A DNA stretch of 9,988 nucleotides, taken from contig CANFVI010000055.1 of assembly GCA_947450405.1 (NCBI GenBank), positions 1 to 9,988 of the forward strand, given 5' to 3'. Origin of the DNA: Flavobacteriales bacterium. GTDB taxonomy: Bacteria > Bacteroidota > Bacteroidia > NS11-12g > UBA955. Both the position numbers and the translations under genes were made by a program. Below the pieces are notes generated by a model. That model was not told the origin of the DNA. It saw only the letters and a program-made list of their open reading frames with translations, and ran no database searches. Shown in pieces: positions 6,466-9,988 of the stretch; the first letter of the stretch is position 1; each line of letters begins with the position of its first letter.

Positions 6466-7682
6466 AGTTAATTTGGCTAATAGCGCGTAAATATTTTTTC
6501 TCTAGAAAAAATCCCTCAGCCATCAATATCATTACGGGAATTTCGATGGCCGGTTACGCCGTTGGCGCTTTGGCCCTCATTATTTTACTTTCGGCGTTGA
6601 ATGGGTTTGAGTCGACCATTTTTGGGGGATACACCCACGGCGATGCAGACCTAAAAGTAGTTGCAGCAAAAGGCAAGGTTTTTACCATTGGCAAAGATAC
6701 CCTAGAAAAATTGTCGAAAATTAAAGGCGTTACGTCGTATTTCAAATGCCTCGAAGACAAGGCCATTGTGAAATACATGGACCAACAAACTGTTGCGTTG
6801 GTTCGTGGGGTTGATGAGGGCATTCTAAAAACCCTAAACGTAGATAGTTTGATTATCGACGGTCGAAAATCGTTGTACGATTCCAAAAGCGAGCGCAATT
6901 TGGCTTGGTTGTCGGAGGGTTTGATTTATAAGCTCAACATTGCCCAAGAAAATGCCGAAATTGAATTGATGGAGCCCGACAGAATGTCGTCTGGGGTTTC
7001 TCAAACCGTTCTCAACCAAGAAATGGTGAATGTTTCGGCAATGATCCATTTGGGTGAAGATCACAACGATGCAACGCTTTACGTGCCATTGTCGGTGGCA
7101 GAAAGTTTGTTTTCGCGCGATGGCGAAATGAGTTCCCTCGAAATCAAAATCAACGCTGCCCAATTTGATCCCTGTAATGCTGAAATTCAAGCTTTATTGG
7201 GACCTAAATTCACTTTTTTGAACAGAAAGGAGCAGCACAAAACCATGTATAAAATGTTCAACACCGAAAAATGGGTGTCGTTTGCGTTGCTAGCCTTCAT
7301 TTTGTTGCTGATTTCTTTCAATTTGTTTGGGGCAATACGCATGATGATGATTGACAAATCGTCGGATTTGGCCATGCTAAACGCCCTCGGAATGCGCTTG
7401 AACCACATTCACAGGGTGTTTTTATTTGAGGGATTTTTGGTTGCCGTAATTGGCAGCATTTTGGGAATAGGAATGGGAGTGGGGTTGGTGTTGTTACAGC
7501 AGAAATATGGCTTCGTAACCACGCAATCTACTTTCGCAATGGCATATCCGGTGAAATTGGCTATGGGGGACATTTCCTTGGTACTCGCATTGAATACATT
7601 TTTGGCTTTGTTTACGTCGTTTTTGGCCAAACAAAGCGTAGTATTGGGCAATCGATTTTTAAATCCCTCAAAAATAAGTTAA
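6462..7682 (+). CDS. LolC/LolE-type ABC transporter permease (FtsX-like)
   Basis: A 406-aa inner-membrane permease of the MacB/LolCE superfamily, which in Gram-negatives extracts lipoproteins from the inner membrane for delivery to the outer membrane. The N-terminus has the family signature (IARKYFFSRKN, then INIITGISMAGYAVG), with TM1 about 21-46. A large periplasmic domain spans about 47-268. Three further helices lie near 271-295, 323-347 and 372-394, with the cytoplasmic coupling segment (DLAMLNALGMRLNHIHRVFL) between TM2 and TM3. The start is taken as TTG 6462, overlapping the rbfA stop as TTGA, because the conserved N-terminus begins right there and no ATG precedes it in frame. No ATPase (LolD) gene is nearby. 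The exact substrate is not shown by sequence alone. Confidence 0.87.
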   Translation: MKLIWLIARKYFFSRKNPSAINIITGISMAGYAVGALALIILLSALNGFESTIFGGYTHGDADLKVVAAKGKVFTIGKDTLEKLSKIKGVTSYFKCLEDKAIVKYMDQQTVALVRGVDEGILKTLNVDSLIIDGRKSLYDSKSERNLAWLSEGLIYKLNIAQENAEIELMEPDRMSSGVSQTVLNQEMVNVSAMIHLGEDHNDATLYVPLSVAESLFSRDGEMSSLEIKINAAQFDPCNAEIQALLGPKFTFLNRKEQHKTMYKMFNTEKWVSFALLAFILLLISFNLFGAIRMMMIDKSSDLAMLNALGMRLNHIHRVFLFEGFLVAVIGSILGIGMGVGLVLLQQKYGFVTTQSTFAMAYPVKLAMGDISLVLALNTFLALFTSFLAKQSVVLGNRFLNPSKIS

Positions 7683-7683
7683 G

Positions 7684-8244
7684 ATGAAATTTTTATTTAT
7701 TGGTTTAGGTAATCCCGGTGATGAATATGCGCAAACCCGCCATAACATTGGGTTCGACGTGTTGGATTTACTTTGTGAAACAAAGGGTGGAAACTGGGAA
7801 TCGGTAAAACACGGTTGGAAGGCTGAGGTGTCGCACAAGGGTAAAAAGTTGATTTTGTTGAAACCAAATACCTACATGAATTTGTCGGGAAAAGCGGTTT
7901 CGTATTGGATGCAGCAAGAGAAAATTGCTTTAGAAAATGTGGTTGTGGTAACCGACGATTTGGCTTTGCCTGTGGGCAAACTTCGTTTGAAAACCAAGGG
8001 CAGCGATGGCGGTCACAACGGTTTGAAAAGTATTGACGCGTCGTTAAATACCCAAAATTATGCCCGATTGCGCTTTGGCATCGGCAGTGATTTTGCCAAA
8101 GGAAGGCAGGTCGATTTTGTTTTAGGCAAATGGACAACCGACGAACAACCTGTAATTGACGAGTCAACCAAACGTGCCGTTGCCGGCATTGAAGAGTTGG
8201 TTTGGCAAGGGTTTGGGAGGGCAATGGAGAGTTTGAACCGGTAA
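7684..8244 (+). CDS. pth: Peptidyl-tRNA hydrolase
   Basis: Cytosolic esterase that releases tRNA from peptidyl-tRNAs that drop off ribosomes. It is 186 aa, close to the bacterial norm. Active-site residues are in place: N10 in GLGNPG, catalytic H20 in TRHNIG, N66 in TYMN, D91 in VTDDLALP and N112 in GGHNG, equivalent to E. coli N10, H20, N68, D93 and N114. The KGSDGGHNGLKSI loop is typical. The ATG lies 1 nt after the permease stop, so the two are surely co-transcribed and possibly coupled. The operon puts pth beside rbfA, both serving translation. The TAA stop is immediately followed by, and forms part of, the TAAGGTTTAT repeat word that starts the next intergenic element. Confidence 0.97.
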   Translation: MKFLFIGLGNPGDEYAQTRHNIGFDVLDLLCETKGGNWESVKHGWKAEVSHKGKKLILLKPNTYMNLSGKAVSYWMQQEKIALENVVVVTDDLALPVGKLRLKTKGSDGGHNGLKSIDASLNTQNYARLRFGIGSDFAKGRQVDFVLGKWTTDEQPVIDESTKRAVAGIEELVWQGFGRAMESLNR

Positions 8245-8437
8245 GGTTTATGAGGGTTTATAAGCGATTATAAAAGTTTAGACTTTTAGGGATTAGACAG
8301 ATATTCGGGATTAGACAGATTAGACGGGTTAGACTGATTAGACAGATTTTTGGTTGGGCGGTTTTGTAGGGTGAGACAGATTGGAATTAATAAACACTAA
8401 TCCCTAAACACTAATCCCTAAACAATAAACCCTAAAC
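8242..8437 (+). repeat. Composite intergenic repeat element, copy A (pth to DUF433)
   Basis: Order: a GGTTTATGAGGGTTTATAAG arm starting at the pth stop codon; five TTAGAC 9-mers (8292-8345, one with an ATATTCGGG separator); a conserved 67-nt block (8341-8407) matching 8777-8843 with one mismatch; and a CCCTAAAC-rich right arm. TTTAGGGATTAG (8285-8296) is the exact reverse complement of CTAATCCCTAAA, present at 8397-8408 and 8411-8422, so the array sits in the loop of a 12-bp inverted repeat. ATAAACCC at 8426-8433 mirrors GGGTTTAT at 8253-8260. Confidence 0.9.
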
Positions 8438-8458
8438 GAGCGAAGCTCTTCTCAGAAG
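8438..8458. repeat. Adjacent mini-hairpins, one with a GAA triloop
   Basis: GAGC-GAA-GCTC (8438-8448) is a 4-bp stem with a GNA-type triloop and contains GCGAAGC, known as an exceptionally stable DNA mini-hairpin. It shares its last C with a second small hairpin, CTTC-TCA-GAAG (8448-8458). It lies where the repeat element gives way to the DUF433 promoter region. Confidence 0.55.
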
Positions 8459-8469
8459 CGAGGTGCTAT

Positions 8470-8500
8470 TTTGATTCTTATTATATTTTTTGTATCTTTC
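8470..8500 (+). promoter_or_regulatory. -33/-7 promoter of the DUF433 gene
   Basis: TTTG (8470-8473), 19 nt, then TATCTTTC (8493-8500): one mismatch in the -7 box, correct spacing. The box ends 11 nt before the ATG. Its surroundings resemble the rpoN -7 region (both read TTTTTGTATCTTT). Confidence 0.6.
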
Positions 8501-8511
8501 ATAAAAGCCAA

Positions 8512-8718
8512 ATGAAAAACTTTCAAGAGTTTATTGTAATTGATCCTAATATTCGTTTTGGTAAACCAATATTAAAAAACACCAGAATTTCTGTGGGTGA
8601 TGTTATTGGATGGTTATCTGATGGCCAAGATAAAAACGAGATTATTGCTGATTTTCCTGAACTTACAATTGAAATGATTAATGCTTGTCTGGCATTTGTA
8701 GCGAAAAGGGAATTCTAA
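8512..8718 (+). CDS. DUF433 domain protein, orphan antitoxin-like
   Basis: A 68-aa protein that is one complete DUF433 domain: a short N-terminal strand (FIVIDPNIRFGKPILKNTRI), then a compact winged-helix-like region with SVGDVIGWLSDGQDKNEIIADFPELTIEMINACLAFVA. In other genomes DUF433 proteins usually sit just before a DUF5615 PIN-like toxin gene and are regarded as its DNA-binding antitoxin. Here the TAA stop is the first codon of a repeat element, and no DUF5615 frame or fragment follows; the next gene is convergent and unrelated. It therefore appears to be an orphan. It has its own promoter at 8470-8500 and is bracketed by 67-nt direct repeats (8341-8407 and 8777-8843). It could act as a stand-alone repressor, an anti-addiction gene against a toxin elsewhere, or a remnant. 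Confidence 0.88.
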   Translation: MKNFQEFIVIDPNIRFGKPILKNTRISVGDVIGWLSDGQDKNEIIADFPELTIEMINACLAFVAKREF

Positions 8719-8887
8719 GGTTTATAAAAGTTTAGACTTTTCGGGATTAGACAGATTAGACGGGTTAGACGGATTAGACAGATTTTTGGTTAGGCGGTTT
8801 TGTAGGGTGAGACAGATTGGAATTAATAAACACTAATCCCTAATCCCTAAACACTAAACACTAAACACTAAGCCCTAAACCCTAAAC
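8716..8887 (+). repeat. Composite intergenic repeat element, copy B (DUF433 to ART gene)
   Basis: Same order as copy A: TAAGGTTTATAAAAGTTTAG starting at the DUF433 stop; four TTAGAC 9-mers (8746-8781); the 67-nt conserved block (8777-8843); then CTAATCCC and CTAAACAC words ending in CCCTAAACCCTAAAC. GGGATTAG (8743-8750) mirrors CTAATCCC (8833-8840). It lies between convergent genes. Read from the ART gene on the minus strand, the right end also presents GGTTTA directly after the stop codon, so each gene meets an outward-facing arm of the same kind. Confidence 0.9.
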
Positions 8888-8917
8888 GGCGCAGCCATCT
8901 AAACGCCGAAGGCATCT
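8884..8917. repeat. Two 17-nt units, each a GNA-triloop mini-hairpin
   Basis: Two tandem 17-nt units of the form AAAC-hairpin-ATCT. The hairpins are GGC-GCA-GCC (8888-8896) and GCC-GAA-GGC (8905-8913), each a 3-bp GC stem with a GNA triloop. The units match outside the hairpin and the stem bases differ in a compensatory way, which suggests that the structure and not the sequence is kept. They end just before the stop codon of the minus-strand ART gene. Confidence 0.7.
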
Positions 8918-8922
8918 AAACC

Positions 8923-9525
8923 CTATACGATTTCAAATTTATTGTCATTTTCCCGCGCATAAAAAAATCCTTTTATACAATTTGGGTTTCTAATACAAAT
9001 TTGAATATGATCTTTTTCTCTAAAACCTGCATTGGGATATAATTCCTGTCCTTCCAAAAAAACGCCCCGCACACTGTCAAACGGTGTATAATTATTATCA
9101 TTTCTATAAGAGTGAATACCCTCTATCACCGCACAATCTAACTTTCTCAATAAGAAATCATTTGAACCGCCAACTTTCCTGTTTTGAGGAATAGGTTTTT
9201 GTTGATTATTATATGAAAACTCTAGAATTTTATAACCTGCTTTTACTACTTGCAATTTTTGATAATCTAATAAATCCAAGCAGTTTCCCAATTGAATCAC
9301 GGCACCCAATACACAAGGCTGATTAACTTTACCTTTCTGCACTAAATTTTTGGCAAATTCTAAAGCCCTAGCTGGACTGTTTTCCCAAAAATACATGCCA
9401 TTTCCCAACCAATCATAATCGTTTTCGCTTCGCTTTAATGGTTCATGCAAATTAATAACTTTTTTGGCTGTTTTTATATCACAGCCATGAAAACCGAATA
9501 TTAATCCTTTGCCATAGGAATACAT
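8923..9525 (-). CDS. ADP-ribosyltransferase-like protein, probable toxin
   Basis: A 200-aa soluble protein with no signal or membrane segment. The pattern fits the PARP/ART fold: a first strand FGFHGCD with H13, a central NDYDWLGNGMYFWENSPARA segment with Y45 and E48, and late strands FDSVRGVFLEGQELY and HIQICIRN with Q175. The canonical catalytic triad is H-Y-E; H13 and Y45 fit the first two positions, and Q175 or another late residue may take the third. I recognise the NDYDWLG-YFWE and HIQIC pattern from uncharacterised bacterial proteins but cannot name a Pfam family with certainty. It overlaps the upstream 64-aa gene by 25 nt, a layout typical of toxin-antitoxin pairs, and shares its promoter. 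Substrate unknown. Fold assignment is inference from motifs; toxin role is inference from context. Confidence 0.65.
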   Translation of the reverse strand: MYSYGKGLIFGFHGCDIKTAKKVINLHEPLKRSENDYDWLGNGMYFWENSPARALEFAKNLVQKGKVNQPCVLGAVIQLGNCLDLLDYQKLQVVKAGYKILEFSYNNQQKPIPQNRKVGGSNDFLLRKLDCAVIEGIHSYRNDNNYTPFDSVRGVFLEGQELYPNAGFREKDHIQICIRNPNCIKGFFYARENDNKFEIV

Positions 9526-9695
9526 AACCCTCTGTAATGCTTTCTAAAATTTCCTTTCTCTGTAATAATACCGGCATCAACTAAAAATTTCTTACAGGCT
9601 TCTGGATTGTTCTCTAACTTTTTTCTAAACAACTTCAGATCCGCAATAAATTCCTCGGTTTCTTTATCTTTGAAATCATTCGTAAACTTTGCCAT
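9501..9695 (-). CDS. Small partner of the ART-like protein, probable antitoxin
   Basis: A 64-aa charged protein, all-helical by composition: ETEEFIADLKLFRKKLENNP, then EACKKFLVDAGIITEKGNFR and a C-terminal HYRGLCIPMAKD. Small proteins with a KKFL-AGI-EKGN-HYR-like layout accompany ART-like proteins in other bacteria as far as I recall; no formal family name is claimed. ATG 9695 is chosen because a -33/-7 promoter ends 5 nt upstream; the frame continues back to 9752 through the promoter, and that longer form is unlikely. First gene of a two-gene operon; its 3' end overlaps the ART gene by 25 nt, so the second start lies inside it, which implies coupled translation. Antitoxin first, toxin second is the common type II order. 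No obvious DNA-binding motif is seen. Confidence 0.72.
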   Translation of the reverse strand: MAKFTNDFKDKETEEFIADLKLFRKKLENNPEACKKFLVDAGIITEKGNFRKHYRGLCIPMAKD

Positions 9696-9700
9696 TGTTT

Positions 9701-9731
9701 CAAAATTAGATAATATTATTTTACCCGTCAA
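9701..9731 (-). promoter_or_regulatory. -33/-7 promoter of the ART module
   Basis: On the minus strand, TTG (9729-9731), 20 nt, then TAATTTTG (9701-9708): a full -7 match with good spacing. The box ends 5 nt before the ATG at 9695, so the mRNA is probably near-leaderless. Confidence 0.65.
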
Positions 9732-9765
9732 TAGTTTCCGCGATTTTTGCAAATAAAAAATCTAT

Positions 9766-9988
9766 GGAATTCTAAGGTTTATAAAGGTTTATAAGCGATT
9801 ATAAAAGTTTAGACTATTCGGGATTAGACGGATTAGACGGGTTAGACAGATATTCGGGATTAGACGGATTAGACGGGTTAGACAGATTAGACAGATAATT
9901 CGGGATTAGACAGATAAGACGGGTTAGACGGATTAGACAGATAATTCGGGATTAGACAGATAAGACGGGTTAGACGGATTAGACAGAT
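9766..9988 (+). repeat. Composite repeat element, copy C, running out of the window
   Basis: Starts with the 20-nt word GGAATTCTAAGGTTTATAAA (9766-9785), identical to 8709-8728, then a GGTTTATAAGCGATTATAAA arm nearly identical to that of copy A. TTAGAC 9-mers follow from 9823 to the end, about 15 units in blocks of 3, 4, 4 and 4, split by ATATTCGGG (9850) and ATAATTCGGG (9895, 9941). The last two blocks form an exact 46-bp tandem duplication (9895-9940 and 9941-9986). Two units read ATAAGACGG in place of ATTAGACGG, at the same position of each copy. The element continues beyond the window, so its right arm is not seen. Confidence 0.93.

Noticed and set aside
7697..8224. Long 175-aa frame on the minus strand opposite pth
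   Set aside because: Shadow of the pth coding frame; composition is unlike a protein (many Q, R, P, C) and there is no promoter or start signal.
8719..8745. Remnant of a DUF5615 toxin after DUF433
   Set aside because: The sequence after the stop is the repeat arm, matching non-coding copies elsewhere; no toxin-like residues can be read in any frame.
8242..9988. Integron or superintegron cassette array
   Set aside because: No integrase gene is in the window, the repeats lack a recognisable attC core pair, and the same repeats lie between housekeeping genes in conserved operon contexts.

Overview
The window looks like chromosome of a Bacteroidota bacterium, which I cannot place below phylum. 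Coding sequence is AT-rich. Most starts lack a Shine-Dalgarno sequence, and several sit just behind a TAnnTTTG box, the -7 element of the Bacteroidota primary sigma factor; three of these also have a TTG about 19-20 nt further up. The housekeeping proteins (PheS, LpxH-like hydrolase, RF1, sigma-54, RbfA, a LolC/E-type permease, Pth) and a lipoprotein with an ISSC lipobox all fit that phylum.

Layout. 1-1904 (+): pheS, then an LpxH-type lipid A hydrolase. 1915-1947: bidirectional terminator shared with a convergent small lipoprotein gene, 1967-2527 (-). 2528-2829: mostly non-coding. 2756-2934 (+): two overlapping micro-ORFs of uncertain reality, convergent with prfA (2936-4009, -). 4010-4399: a dense 9-bp repeat array between prfA and divergent rpoN (4400-5869, +). 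5845-6061: a 19-bp perfect hairpin at the rpoN 3' end, then a second array. 6103-8244 (+): compact operon rbfA / permease / pth. 8242-9988: accessory zone in which an orphan DUF433 antitoxin-like gene (8512-8718, +) and an ADP-ribosyltransferase-like gene with its small overlapping partner (8923-9695, -) are each bracketed by composite repeat elements.

The unusual content is the intergenic DNA. Five separate gaps carry arrays of a 9-mer, RTTAGACRG, about 57 copies in all and all on the + strand whatever the gene direction. The 9-mers come in blocks divided by 9-10 nt separators, giving periods of 10+9n (28, 37, 46 bp). Around the arrays lie GGTTTATAA-type arms that often begin at a stop codon, and inverted arms such as CTAATCCCTAAAC that resemble the plant telomere word. 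Together they form large imperfect palindromes. The last 1.7 kb has a gene-repeat-gene-repeat layout, with 67-nt direct repeats (66/67 identical) around DUF433 and a 20-nt identical word at both edges of the ART module. I know no described repeat family with this structure; that is absence of recognition, not proof of novelty.

How the genes work together: pheS, prfA, rbfA and pth all serve translation (tRNA charging, termination, 30S maturation, peptidyl-tRNA recycling). LpxH and the permease concern the outer membrane. rpoN is a global regulator. The DUF433 and ART modules look like toxin-antitoxin or defence-type accessory genes lodged in repeat-rich DNA.
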